Positions 1-8,591 of a stretch of 64,000 nt of DNA are shown piece after piece. The number at the start of each line of letters is the position of its first letter. The first letter of the stretch is position 1. Made by a program: the position numbers and the translations under genes. The notes beneath the pieces are model-generated. The model was not told the DNA's origin. It searched no databases and saw only the letters and a list, made by a program, of their open reading frames with translations. The DNA comes from CAWGGS01 sp963822095 (GTDB lineage Bacteria > Desulfobacterota > Desulfobulbia > Desulfobulbales > Desulfocapsaceae): the NCBI GenBank assembly GCA_963822095.1, contig CAWGGS010000086.1, positions 124,001-188,000 on the forward strand, read 5' to 3'.

Positions 1-104
1 CGCTCCATTTCCTCCGTAGTCAAAGGGCGAGAAGATTCAACGTTGAAGCAGTATTCTGTCTTGCTATCAATCCTTTTAAAAAGCTGTACAACGTTTTGTC
101 CCAT
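1..104 (-). CDS. N-terminal fragment of a larger protein, possibly PurL-like
   Basis: A minus-strand frame opens at ATG 104 and runs out of the window; a purine-rich GAGAGGGG sits about 8 bases upstream of the start, so this is probably a real gene start. The 34 visible residues contain a YCFNVE stretch followed by RPLTTEEMER. That spacing resembles the N-terminal domain of phosphoribosylformylglycinamidine synthase (PurL) proteins, which begin with a short beta strand and then a 'PL..EE' helix start. The fragment is too short to be sure, and the product should be treated as unassigned. Confidence 0.35.
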   Translation of the reverse strand, partial: MGQNVVQLFKRIDSKTEYCFNVESSRPLTTEEME

Positions 105-270
105 GGTCGGTTCCCCTCTCCTGTCTCACTGTTTTATTAAACAGAGTCTGTTCTGCAATTTGAAATCATAGCCCACTGCGGCGTCCAATAGATTCAACCC
201 CGTTTAGCTGCCCGGACAGCGCATTAAACCATAAACTTTTTTCCCCGTAAAGTAGGGTGGCTGGAAATAA

Positions 271-672
271 TCAGTCCCAATGACTACTTAAAAAGAGATG
301 CTCAACCTGCGGTCCGACCTTACTCCAATCCACACAGGGACGGTTAAAACCCTTGGGATGTATAAGAGGACAACCAAAGGCTGAATCGTCTATATACAGA
401 TTTGCATAAACCTTCGGGCTGGTAGTCCATTTCGCCTGATTTGGATTCCTGTTTACCGCAAAAAGCTTTATCCCGTTTTTTTCCAGATATTGCACTGCTT
501 CGGTCAGTGCTGTTTTGAACATTTCGCTATCGGATCGCATCGTAAATAGAATTATTTTCACCCCGTAACCGTTCAATCTTTTTAGCCATTTAAGTGCACC
601 TGGAACAGGCTCTCCCATTTCCGGAAAGCGATGGTCCACTATCGTTCCATCAAAATCCACACAAACAAACAT
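271..672 (-). CDS. HAD-superfamily phosphatase-like protein
   Basis: A 133-residue protein opening with the HAD motif I signature DFDGT (about residues 6-10), where the first Asp is the usual nucleophile. A later FTMRS stretch fits motif II (Thr/Ser after a strand) and NLYIDDSAFG fits the acidic motif IV. The length suits a small HAD domain with no large cap, so the likely role is a small-molecule or phosphopeptide phosphatase; the substrate cannot be read from sequence. The start at 672 is preferred over 687 because a TGGAG lies six bases upstream of 672 while 687 lacks a ribosome site. It stands alone, divergent from the prmA-like gene. Confidence 0.7.
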   Translation of the reverse strand: MFVCVDFDGTIVDHRFPEMGEPVPGALKWLKRLNGYGVKIILFTMRSDSEMFKTALTEAVQYLEKNGIKLFAVNRNPNQAKWTTSPKVYANLYIDDSAFGCPLIHPKGFNRPCVDWSKVGPQVEHLFLSSHWD

Positions 673-929
673 GGTCGCTCCACTCATCGTTTACCACATC
701 GGGTCCCCACGGTTTTCACCCGGTTCTAGACCTGCGAACTGCATTGCGGCGTTTTTTATTGTCTTTCTGTTTTCTTCTTTGTATTACAGGGTGGATCATA
801 GGAGCCTCCGCACTCCGACAATTTTACATTTAATCCTATAAAATTGAGGAATGGGTTCCTTCTCGAGATACTATTCCTCTTCCGAGCAAAAGTCCAAACA
901 TCCTCTCCACCTCACGAAAATCAACACCT

Positions 930-1772
930 ATGAAGAGACAACAATACCAGCCCATTCTCCCTGACTCACTCCTGTATATTTATTATATCGAAGGAAGGTT
1001 TCCTGCAACGCAACGGTTTCCTCTGCCAGATTTCCTCGGCAACTGGGAAGAGGACGGATTCTCTTTTCTTTTTTTTCGTAGCCCCGTCCATGGTTTTGTG
1101 ACGGACATAATCAAGGAAAACCCGGGTCTCAGACTGCTTGACACCTATGAAATGACCTATGAACAGTGGCAAGGCGGTAAAATCGAACCGACGGAAATCG
1201 GTCAATTTAAGATCAGCCCACCCTGGTGTAAACAGCCCCCGGAAGACGAAGGGAATACTATTATACTCGATCCCGGAGTCGTTTTCGGGAACGGGACCCA
1301 CCCCACGACCCGGGATTGTCTTGAAGCTATATGTATCGTCAGCGCTGGGAAAAAAGTCCATACCATGCTCGACCTGGGAACCGGCTCTGGAATTCTGGCC
1401 CTTGCTGCCGTCAAACTCGGCTGCGACAAGGCCTTAGCCGTGGATTTCAATTACCTTGCAGCCCGTACAGCCCGAACCAACACACTCTTGAATGATCTGG
1501 AAAACAATATCTGCGTCATCCAGGGACGCGCGGAAGACTATACAGTTTACCCTTCCGATCTTCTTGTTGCCAACATTCATTTTGAGGTCATGAAAAAGCT
1601 CATCCGCACTCCTGGGTTTCTTAGCCAGAAATGGTTCCTTCTCTCCGGCCTTCTTAAAAGCGAGGCCAAGGAGGTTCTCAATTATCTTACATCCCAGCCT
1701 GTCATTATTATAAAAATTTGGGATCAAAACGGGACATGGACCACCATCCTGGGTATTACCCGCAACGATTGA
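930..1772 (+). CDS. prmA: Ribosomal protein L11 methyltransferase-like (PrmA family)
   Basis: A 280-residue class I SAM methyltransferase. The SAM-binding motif I DLGTGSGILAL is at about residues 145-155, preceded by the PrmA-typical PGVVFGNGTHPTT segment that links the substrate domain to the catalytic domain. The post-motif IV loop is ANIHFEV where PrmA has a NI(L/H) motif. PrmA trimethylates ribosomal protein L11 in the cytoplasm. The N-terminal part is more divergent than usual, so a related substrate is possible. No clear ribosome site precedes the ATG at 930. Confidence 0.78.
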   Translation: MKRQQYQPILPDSLLYIYYIEGRFPATQRFPLPDFLGNWEEDGFSFLFFRSPVHGFVTDIIKENPGLRLLDTYEMTYEQWQGGKIEPTEIGQFKISPPWCKQPPEDEGNTIILDPGVVFGNGTHPTTRDCLEAICIVSAGKKVHTMLDLGTGSGILALAAVKLGCDKALAVDFNYLAARTARTNTLLNDLENNICVIQGRAEDYTVYPSDLLVANIHFEVMKKLIRTPGFLSQKWFLLSGLLKSEAKEVLNYLTSQPVIIIKIWDQNGTWTTILGITRND

Positions 1773-1801
1773 TGTACTGAAACAAAACGCGCCACAAGGA
1801 T

Positions 1802-2281
1802 TCAATCCTTTTCTTCGGTAATGTCTGCTATCTCCTTTTTGGCCAGACTGATAACCATCCCGCTGTCATCGGTTATTATGACCGTATCATCGGTAGTCTC
1901 AATCTGCACTGCCCGCAAACTTCTCCCACTGGCCAACTCGACACGGTAGTACATTCCTTTCTCGGCTTTAAGCGTTTTAACGTCTTCGGTTTCATCTTTC
2001 CGTTTATTGAGAAGCTTTTTGTATGCCTGCTCAATATCCTTGTCCGTGGCAACAAAATTCATTTCCGGATCAACTGGTGTTGCATCCGTATCTATTTGGG
2101 CAATCATTTCCCCCTTCAGGCCCGAAACCAGTTGTTTATTCTTCAAAACTCCCTTCATACTGGAAGAATCTACGAGAACACCGATTGCAACGAGCACTGT
2201 CGCCACGAGCAACAATAAAGACCGATTGCGCAGGAACCGCCGATCACTCCAATCTTTCCTGTTTTTATGATTTCCCTTCAT
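1802..2281 (-). CDS. Hypothetical single-pass membrane protein
   Basis: A 159-residue protein with a basic N-terminus (lysines and arginines over residues 2-20) and one hydrophobic segment at about residues 21-40, which by the positive-inside rule suggests a type II inner-membrane anchor. The remaining region is charged, with a Lys/Glu-rich helix around residues 85-105 and a small beta-rich C-terminal part resembling an SH3-like or PilZ-sized barrel. No family is recognised. It lies just downstream of the RHH and ParA genes on the same strand and could be co-transcribed. Confidence 0.6.
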   Translation of the reverse strand: MKGNHKNRKDWSDRRFLRNRSLLLLVATVLVAIGVLVDSSSMKGVLKNKQLVSGLKGEMIAQIDTDATPVDPEMNFVATDKDIEQAYKKLLNKRKDETEDVKTLKAEKGMYYRVELASGRSLRAVQIETTDDTVIITDDSGMVISLAKKEIADITEEKD

Positions 2282-2302
2282 CTTTGCACCTCACCAAACG
2301 CT

Positions 2303-2563
2303 CTACTTTTCAGCATAGCTCTTCAAATGAATAGCCAAAGCGTCTACAATCAACTCTCCCATGGGTTTACCTGTCATTGCTGAGGCAATGCGTAATTGTC
2401 TGTGTATTTCTTTGGGGACACGAGTTGTAATTTTTTGCTCCTGAGCATAAGGATTCAATCTCGGTCTTCCCAGATTTTTTTTCTTTTTACCGGTAAGAGA
2501 ATCAATGGCATCCAATTCTTCCATGTTCATTTCGGCAAAAACGCTTGACTTTTTCTCTTTCAT
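2303..2563 (-). CDS. Ribbon-helix-helix (CopG/Arc-type) DNA-binding protein
   Basis: An 86-residue protein with a basic linker (GKKKKNLGRPR, about residues 25-35) followed by ITTRVPKEIHRQLRIASAM, the beta strand and first helix of a ribbon-helix-helix fold, then MGELIVDALAIHL as helix 2. Such proteins are DNA-binding partners of ParA ATPases or antitoxins. The ParA gene starts upstream on the same strand with a 47-base gap, which favours a partition role (a centromere-binding ParB/ParG analogue). No toxin gene is adjacent. Confidence 0.65.
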   Translation of the reverse strand: MKEKKSSVFAEMNMEELDAIDSLTGKKKKNLGRPRLNPYAQEQKITTRVPKEIHRQLRIASAMTGKPMGELIVDALAIHLKSYAEK

Positions 2564-2610
2564 TTCAAGAACCTTTTTTGCTGTTATAATATATTTAAAT
2601 AATATGATTA

Positions 2611-3252
2611 TTATATACCTTTATCCCTTTTTGCCGCAATTCGATGGACCTCCACCAAAAGATCCCTGACCTCGCCTGCAGCCGGATTATTTCTCCCATA
2701 CTCAAGCACTGACTGCCCATAAATAAGGGCCTGTTGATAAGCTATTCTGTTTTGCAAGCGCGATTGCAAAATTGGAAAATGATAGAGATTCCTCAGATGT
2801 CCTTCCACCTCCCTCCCGAGAGTCGTCCGCGGATTGATTTTGTTGAGCAGAAAATAACAGGGCAATCTTTTCCCCAGCTTTTCCTGAATATCGCGACATA
2901 CTGCCACCGTCCGTCTGGCGCTTCTTATATCCAACGGGGAAGGTTGCAAAGGAATAATCACCAGATCCGCCACGGCTATTGCCTGATACATGATGGTATT
3001 GCTGTGCGGCGGAGTATCTATAAAGACATACTCATCGTCCAGGCTTTTAGCAAACCTGTGAAGGCCCTCACCCGCCTCATAGGTGGTCAAATGTTCCTTG
3101 GTGTGCCCCTGCAATGTTTCCAGGCAACTCTTCTGAATATCAGCATCGATGAGGGCTGTTTTATATTTAAGGGCAGCGGTGCCAAGTGCAAGGTTCATCG
3201 TCACCGTACTTTTTCCGCACCCTCCTTTTTGATTTCCTATAGTGATGATCAT
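2611..3252 (-). CDS. ParA/MinD-type ATPase
   Basis: A 213-residue ParA-family ATPase with the deviant Walker A QKGGCGKST at residues 8-16, including both the signature lysine (K9) and the P-loop lysine (K14), and FIDTPPHS as switch II/Walker B. There is no N-terminal HTH, so it belongs to the small plasmid/chromosomal type Ib-like group. It probably positions DNA or a protein cargo by ATP-driven patterning together with the ribbon-helix-helix protein downstream. Start 3252 is chosen over 3291 because the family begins at MIITIGN and an AAGAG lies just upstream. Confidence 0.85.
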   Translation of the reverse strand: MIITIGNQKGGCGKSTVTMNLALGTAALKYKTALIDADIQKSCLETLQGHTKEHLTTYEAGEGLHRFAKSLDDEYVFIDTPPHSNTIMYQAIAVADLVIIPLQPSPLDIRSARRTVAVCRDIQEKLGKRLPCYFLLNKINPRTTLGREVEGHLRNLYHFPILQSRLQNRIAYQQALIYGQSVLEYGRNNPAAGEVRDLLVEVHRIAAKRDKGI

Positions 3253-3515
3253 ATGTCTCTTATCTGCTCTTTTCTTCTTCCCATCAATCAACAGGATATA
3301 AAAATGTCATCGATAAAAAAACCAATCCAGCAAAAGGATATTACAATCTCCATTCTCTTTCATAATGCCGCTTGCAAATTTTACATATTTAAATTTTGCT
3401 GGCATTAATATTTTATGTCTTTTGTTCATTAATATTTAAAACCATTTTCAAGAATTTTTGCAAGATTTTTATGCAAACTTCAGCGACAAACAACTGATCA
3501 AGGTCCTCAAAAGAA

Positions 3516-3693
3516 TTACTGATTACCACTGAAACGCAGCCTATAGAAATGGAAAGGTGTGAGCTGTTTGTTTCTCGGGTCTTTGCAGCCTGAACGGCAT
3601 AAGCGTTGCCTCCAGGGATGGGATTATGGCGTCCCGAGAAACGAACAGCTACACTCCCTGGATCAGTAACTGAATAGCAGTGGTAATCAGTAA
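3516..3693. repeat. Family A dispersed palindromic repeat, copy 1 (MITE-like)
   Basis: A 178-bp element bounded by perfect 16-bp inverted ends (TTACTGATTACCACTG on the left, its complement on the right). The interior is also partly self-complementary (TTTCTCGGG on the left, CCCGAGAAA on the right). Read on the minus strand it is closely similar to the copy at 53514-53688; shortened copies lie at 13307-13370 and 43430-43480. It encodes no convincing protein. The remaining parts of the 3253-3944 gap on both sides hold no recognisable gene. Confidence 0.8.
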
Positions 3694-3944
3694 AGGATAT
3701 CTGATGGAAGGAGAGGCGGACACTTTTCGGTGTCCAAAAAAGGGAGGGTGGAAAGAACATCCTTTTCCGGAAACGACGATACCTTGTTCCTTTCCTGTCT
3801 ATTGGGAAATACCCAACCAAGCAGACGAGGAAAGGGACGAGTCTCTCGTTTCCGGAAATTTCGTCATGAAATAATTCTGAACTCTCCTTTATTCTCCGTG
3901 GATTTTTCTACGAAACATGCGTTTACGGAAGAGTTATGGAGAGA

Positions 3945-4157
3945 TCAGTCGGAGACGATTTTGAAGGAGAGCTTTACTCGAGCCCGGTAAATGATGTTGT
4001 TTCCACTATCAAGTTTCATGTCAAGGGTATCAACTTCGGCGATACGCAAATCACGTATACTCATTCCTGCTGATTTCACGGCAGCTTGGGCAGCATCTTC
4101 CCAGGAAGTTGGACTCGATCCGACTAATTCAATTATTTTATAAACACTTTCTGACAT
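3945..4157 (-). CDS. Dodecin (flavin-binding protein)
   Basis: A 70-residue protein starting MSESVYKIIELVGSS and continuing SWEDAAQAAVKSA, the strand-helix pattern of dodecins (DUF1458). Dodecins form hollow dodecamers that bind and buffer flavins in the cytoplasm. The start at 4157 has an AAAGGAG about 7 bases upstream and gives the usual family length; an in-frame upstream extension is not supported. The IIYRARVKLSFKI C-terminal strand is also typical. It is monocistronic. Confidence 0.88.
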   Translation of the reverse strand: MSESVYKIIELVGSSPTSWEDAAQAAVKSAGMSIRDLRIAEVDTLDMKLDSGNNIIYRARVKLSFKIVSD

Positions 4158-4497
4158 GGGCACTCTCCTTTGTTGAGGTTTTAAATACAACCAATGATGG
4201 TGTAACGACACCATCTGTTTTTCCGGATTTTCATGGGCCTCTTATGAAGGTCACAGGAAACACTTTCCGGAAAGAAATGAACAATGCAGGTTATCTTATG
4301 CACCACCTTGACAATCTTTCAATCAGTCAGTTGTTCTTTTGCTCCTCTATCTTTGGGTCTAATAGATCTTGCATCGAGAAAATCTTTTATTGGCACCTGA
4401 AGTATATCTTGAAGCAGATGTGAAAGTCAAACCGAGGGAGATGCTTCAACGCTCATTTTCGCAGAAATGATAAGGAATCACTCAAACACCCTAACCC
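4158..4497. other. 340-bp gene-free interval
   Basis: No coding frame with a ribosome site or recognisable product is seen on either strand. It carries the upstream region of the dodecin gene and the 3' flank of the VWA gene; no strong terminator hairpin was found by eye. Confidence 0.5.
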
Positions 4498-5688
4498 CTA
4501 TCTCAGCATCAGGTGAGTGACGGCCCGTTCGAGGCCATCCAAGGACAGTTCAAACATTGGAATAATGTTTTGAATGACATTGATAGAATAGGTGGTGGAC
4601 CAGTTATTCCGTGGGATAGGGTTCATCCAGATGATGTGGGGAAAAATTTCTGACAGGTCATTCAACCGTTGGATACTGGGTTTTCCGCTTCGCTCATAGG
4701 CATAAATCGATCCATCGGTTGACATGAGCTCATAGGGCGCCATGCTGGCATCGCCGATGATTATCATCCTGGTTTCAGGATCACGTTTTGCCAGATCCTC
4801 TATGCTCACGGGGTGCTTATGTCTTCCCGCATCTTCCCAGAGCAGATCGTAAATTGTATTGTGAAAAAAATAGGTCTTCAGATCTTTGAACTGGGATTTG
4901 GCATATTGAAAAAGGATCTGCACCATATCCACATAGGGCTCCATTGACCATCCCCCGTTATCAATGGCCAGAATAATTTTCAATCGGTCGACGATCGCCC
5001 TATCAAAAACGATCTCGATTTCTCCGCCGTTTTTAATCGTCTGGTAGATACTTTCCCCCACATTTATCCTGTCCCTTTTTCCTTCCGGCACCAGGTTTCT
5101 AAGACGTTTTAAGGCCTCTCCCATGGAGCTTTGGGTCAAAGGGCCGGTAAGGGAATAGTCTTTGTATCTTCTCTCCCCTGCAATCTTAATTGCTGAAGAG
5201 TTCCTGGATACTCCTCCTATCCGCATTCCGCCGGGATGGTATCCTGAATGCCCGACCGGCGACGTGCCTCCGGTCCCGATCCATTTCGACCCGCCATCAT
5301 GCCGGCCCTTCTGGTCTTTCAGGCGTTGTTTGAAGTAGGCAAGGAGTTCTTCCGGTGACATATCGGCGAGCTCTTTCTCATCAACCCCCAAAGAGTCTGC
5401 AAGGACCTTGGGATTTTCCAGCCAATCCTTGAGAAGGGCCATGGCGAGAAGCTCATCCCCCAGGTCATCATCTTCCTGCAGTTCGGTCCCTTCAAAGGCG
5501 TGGCCAAAAACCTGATCGTAGAGGTCGAAATGGCGTTCGCTCTTGACAAGTATACTTCGAGCGGCAATATAGAAATCATCGAGTGAGTTTACGAGATCAC
5601 ACTCAATTGCCTTTTGCAGGGTCAGAAAAGCTGTCGGGCTAACGGGAATCCCCACCTCTTTTAGTAAAAAAAAGAAACGAACAAACAT
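4498..5688 (-). CDS. VWA-domain (CoxE-like) protein
   Basis: A 396-residue protein with an N-terminal helical part and a C-terminal von Willebrand A-like half. The expected MIDAS strand is IILAIDNGGWSM, in which the first Asp is kept but the DxSxS pattern is changed to DNGGWS. IIIGDASMAP supplies a second acidic loop. Proteins of this kind pair with MoxR ATPases as metal-insertion or complex-assembly chaperones. The MoxR gene ends on the first base of this start codon region (positions 5688/5688), so the pair is translationally coupled. The target is unknown. Confidence 0.8.
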   Translation of the reverse strand: MFVRFFFLLKEVGIPVSPTAFLTLQKAIECDLVNSLDDFYIAARSILVKSERHFDLYDQVFGHAFEGTELQEDDDLGDELLAMALLKDWLENPKVLADSLGVDEKELADMSPEELLAYFKQRLKDQKGRHDGGSKWIGTGGTSPVGHSGYHPGGMRIGGVSRNSSAIKIAGERRYKDYSLTGPLTQSSMGEALKRLRNLVPEGKRDRINVGESIYQTIKNGGEIEIVFDRAIVDRLKIILAIDNGGWSMEPYVDMVQILFQYAKSQFKDLKTYFFHNTIYDLLWEDAGRHKHPVSIEDLAKRDPETRMIIIGDASMAPYELMSTDGSIYAYERSGKPSIQRLNDLSEIFPHIIWMNPIPRNNWSTTYSINVIQNIIPMFELSLDGLERAVTHLMLR

Positions 5689-6548
5689 CAGTTTCTAAAA
5701 AAACGTTTTTTTAACAATGCGTTGGAGGACTTTTGATAGTCCCCGCTTTTCTTAAAGAGTACACCGAGATAAGGGATTTCTTTCTCTATCCTGCCACCCT
5801 CCCTGAAATCGGCATCGGCAGACAGGGCACGAATCCAGTTGATCAGCTCCCTGGTAGCTGGTTTCTTTTCAATACCTTCGATACTCCGCAACTCATAAAA
5901 GGTCTTTATCGCATTCTCGGCCAGCCTTTTCTGAATATCAGGATAATGGACATGAATGATATTGCGCATCATTTTGGGATCGGGAAAGGCGATATGGTGA
6001 AAATTGCATCGACCGAGAAAAGGGTCCGATAAATCCTTCTTGGCATTTGAAGTTATAATGATAACCGGTCGGTGCTTGGTTTTTATCACCTCATCGGTTT
6101 CAATGATGTCAAACTGCATCTGGTCCAGTACATCCAGCATGTCGTCCTGAAATTCGGTCTCTGCCTTATCAATTTCATCAATGAGCAGTACGGTCTTGGA
6201 ATCGGCAGTAAAGGCCTGACCAATTTTTCCCATTTTGATATATTCATTGATATTGCTGACATCTCTTTTCGAATCCCCAAATCTGCTGTCATTGAGTCTG
6301 GTCAGGGTATCGTATTGATACAAGGCCTCTATAAGTTTCATGTTCGACTTGACATTGAGCACAATCAAAGGCATACCTAACGATTCCGCTATGGCATGGG
6401 CCAGCATGGTCTTGCCGGTTCCCGGTTCACCTTTCAACAACAAAGGCATTTCCAACGTTATTGATATATTGACAATTTTTGCAAGCTCATCATCTAATAC
6501 ATATCGCGTTGAGCCGGTAAATGCATTTCCTTCCATTTCGCTTCTCAA
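5688..6548 (-). CDS. MoxR-family AAA+ ATPase
   Basis: A 286-residue AAA+ ATPase with Walker A GEPGTGKTML (about residues 40-49), Walker B VLLIDEIDKA, sensor 1 IITSNAKKDL and an arginine in FLGRC that fits the arginine finger. MoxR proteins remodel or mature protein complexes together with VWA partners, and the VWA gene follows directly. Position at the end of the gcv-lip gene string raises the possibility that the pair acts on a lipoyl or glycine cleavage component, but this is inference from location only. Confidence 0.88.
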   Translation of the reverse strand: MRSEMEGNAFTGSTRYVLDDELAKIVNISITLEMPLLLKGEPGTGKTMLAHAIAESLGMPLIVLNVKSNMKLIEALYQYDTLTRLNDSRFGDSKRDVSNINEYIKMGKIGQAFTADSKTVLLIDEIDKAETEFQDDMLDVLDQMQFDIIETDEVIKTKHRPVIIITSNAKKDLSDPFLGRCNFHHIAFPDPKMMRNIIHVHYPDIQKRLAENAIKTFYELRSIEGIEKKPATRELINWIRALSADADFREGGRIEKEIPYLGVLFKKSGDYQKSSNALLKKRFFRN

Positions 6549-6553
6549 TTTTT

Positions 6554-6967
6554 TTATTTTTTTAAAGTATACGTTCCTTCGTCAACCGTGTAGGATACCG
6601 CCTCTTTATTTTCTCTTTTCTTCCTTTTTGCTATTATATGTATAATTTCACGCACGAAGGCATTTTCACAAAGCACGGCGCATCGATCCAGCTTTTCTTT
6701 TTTCAAACAGAATTTTGGGCATTCATCACTTTCGAACATGTTGTCGCTATATTCCGGTCCGGTATAGAGATCGAAAAAAGCCCCAGCATTTATGGTCATT
6801 GTCGATAAACATTCGGGAACCTTATGCGTAAAATAAAAAAGTCCATATTCCAACTTATCAAGATCTGCACCGTAGCCGTTCAATTCCAGGGTTTCATCAA
6901 CGAGGAAGGTCTCACGATCGGGCCATTGTTTATTGCACATCGGACACTTTTTAAAAGGCTTTTTCAT
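6554..6967 (-). CDS. Hypothetical Cys-rich protein
   Basis: A 137-residue protein from ATG 6967 (an in-frame TTG at 6988 is possible). The N-terminus KKCPMCNKQWPDRETFL is a CxxC knuckle like those of small zinc-ribbon proteins, and further Cys residues occur at DECPKFCLKK and RCAVLCE, enough for a second metal site. The C-terminal part is basic. It sits 5 bases upstream of the MoxR gene and 36 bases downstream of lipA on the same strand. No family recognised; a metal-binding accessory for the MoxR/VWA pair is a guess. Confidence 0.6.
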   Translation of the reverse strand: MKKPFKKCPMCNKQWPDRETFLVDETLELNGYGADLDKLEYGLFYFTHKVPECLSTMTINAGAFFDLYTGPEYSDNMFESDECPKFCLKKEKLDRCAVLCENAFVREIIHIIAKRKKRENKEAVSYTVDEGTYTLKK

Positions 6968-7002
6968 CTCAAAAACCAGCCCCTGCAAAATTCATCTTTT
7001 CC

Positions 7003-7899
7003 TTAACCGCATGTCTGGTCAACCACCCGTCTATACAGTTTTTCAGCCTGATAAGAACTCCGGACGAAGGGGCCTGCGGCAACAGCTTTAAAACCAAGCG
7101 TAGTGGCTCTGTCTTCCAGTTCTTGAAAATCATTCGGGGAGACGAACCGAACAACCGGCAAATGTTTGGGTGACGGTTGGAGATATTGGCCTATGGTCAA
7201 AATATCGCACGATACTGCCAGGACATCGACAATCGCTGTTATAAACTCTTCCTCCGTCTCACCCAACCCTACCATGAATCCGGTCTTGGTTGGAATCTCA
7301 GGAGATATTTCTTTTGCCTGACCCAGGAGGGTAATGGAACGCCGGTATGCCGCCTCTGGTCGGACTCTCGGATAGAGACGGTTCACGGTTTCCATGTTGT
7401 GATTGAGGACATCAGGTCCGGCATCAAGGACCGTCTTCAACGCCTTCCGCTCTCCTTTGAAATCCGGGACAAGGACCTCGACATGGGTTGTCGGCATCCG
7501 GTTTTTTATTGCCTTGATGGTGGCTGCAAAAAGGGACGCGCCCCCGTCTGGAAGATCATCCCGGGTAACTGAGGTGACAACAGCATATCTGAGCCTCATC
7601 AGTTCGACCGCATCGGCAACCCTTTCCGCCTCATTGAAATCAGGTGGTCCGAAGGTCCCTTTTTCCACAGCACAGAACCCGCAGTTTCGTGTGCATCTTT
7701 TCCCGAGAATCATGAATGTGGCGGTTCCTTTTGCATAACATTCGAACTGGTTCGGACACTGTGCTTCATGGCAGACAGTGGTCAGATTATGGTCCCGCAG
7801 CAGGGATCGAATCTTCTCATAGGTGGGATCGGATGGAAGACGGCGCTTCAACCAGCTGGGTTTTCGGGTCTTTCTCTTCAACTCAGGTTTATCGATCAT
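7003..7899 (-). CDS. lipA: Lipoyl synthase
   Basis: A 298-residue radical SAM enzyme. The auxiliary-cluster cysteines follow the lipoyl synthase CX4CX5C pattern at C43, C48 and C54, and the SAM-cluster CX3CX2C is CTRNCGFC at residues 69-76. It inserts two sulfurs into octanoyl groups on lipoyl domains, here most likely H-protein encoded in the same gene string. Start 7899 is chosen because it falls 5 bases after the lipB stop with a GAAG just upstream; the longer frame to 7977 would overlap lipB by 74 bases. Confidence 0.96.
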   Translation of the reverse strand: MIDKPELKRKTRKPSWLKRRLPSDPTYEKIRSLLRDHNLTTVCHEAQCPNQFECYAKGTATFMILGKRCTRNCGFCAVEKGTFGPPDFNEAERVADAVELMRLRYAVVTSVTRDDLPDGGASLFAATIKAIKNRMPTTHVEVLVPDFKGERKALKTVLDAGPDVLNHNMETVNRLYPRVRPEAAYRRSITLLGQAKEISPEIPTKTGFMVGLGETEEEFITAIVDVLAVSCDILTIGQYLQPSPKHLPVVRFVSPNDFQELEDRATTLGFKAVAAGPFVRSSYQAEKLYRRVVDQTCG

Positions 7900-7903
7900 C
7901 GCT

Positions 7904-8581
7904 TCAGTTCTTCTCTTGGAGCGTGTATTCCAGAGGCTCAAAATCCATTTCAAATACCGCCTGAAGGAATTCGACAAGCAGCTCTTTTACGATACTCATT
8001 GGCAGCTCTTTTCTCAACTTTTTCGCCAAAGATGTCATTTTCATATCCGTCAACCCACAGGGATGTATCCACCTGAAGGCGTCGAGGGAATTATTTACAT
8101 TGAGAGCCATCCCATGGAAGGTGATTCCGTGCCTGATGGCGATTCCAACGCTTCCCAGCTTACAATCTCCAACCCAAATCCCGCGGTTACGTGGATCACG
8201 CACTGCATGTACCCCGAAAATGGAGCTGAGGCGAATCATCACCTCCTCCAACTTGAAAATATATTCTGCGATGGAAAGGCCGGACGACCGCAGATTTATG
8301 ATCGGATACACAACCACCTGTCCCTCTTCATGGCAGGTAATGTCCCCCCCCCGTTCCACATGGATGACTGCCACTCCCTTGTCCTGGAGAAATTCATCGG
8401 AAACCATTAAATGTTCCCGGCCGCCGCGACGGCCGAGGGTGTAAACGGCGGGGTGTTCGGTCAAGAGGAATATATCGGAGGCAATGATTCCTGCTTTTCT
8501 TTTTTCAACAAGGTCGAGTTGAATGTCATACGCTTGTTGATAATCCATCCCCCCAAGATCTTTAAAAAATCCTCTTCCCAT
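7904..8581 (-). CDS. lipB: Lipoyl(octanoyl) transferase
   Basis: A 225-residue LipB. The signature RGGDITCHEEGQ lies at residues 77-88, the lysine loop GDCKLGSVG puts the catalytic Lys at 141, and the acyl-enzyme cysteine is C175 in HPCG. It moves octanoyl from acyl carrier protein to the target lysine, after which LipA adds sulfur. Start 8581 is chosen from family length; the frame stays open upstream into the gcvPB coding end. With gcvH a few kilobases upstream, the string encodes both the H-protein and its lipoylation. Confidence 0.94.
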   Translation of the reverse strand: MGRGFFKDLGGMDYQQAYDIQLDLVEKRKAGIIASDIFLLTEHPAVYTLGRRGGREHLMVSDEFLQDKGVAVIHVERGGDITCHEEGQVVVYPIINLRSSGLSIAEYIFKLEEVMIRLSSIFGVHAVRDPRNRGIWVGDCKLGSVGIAIRHGITFHGMALNVNNSLDAFRWIHPCGLTDMKMTSLAKKLRKELPMSIVKELLVEFLQAVFEMDFEPLEYTLQEKN

Positions 8582-8591
8582 TGCCGAGGTT

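Noticed and set aside
3413..3820. Minus-strand frame of 135 codons upstream of the ParA gene
   Set aside because: Its protein-like part is the family A repeat read through; the same peptide pattern appears in the copy at 53514-53688 because the DNA is repeated.
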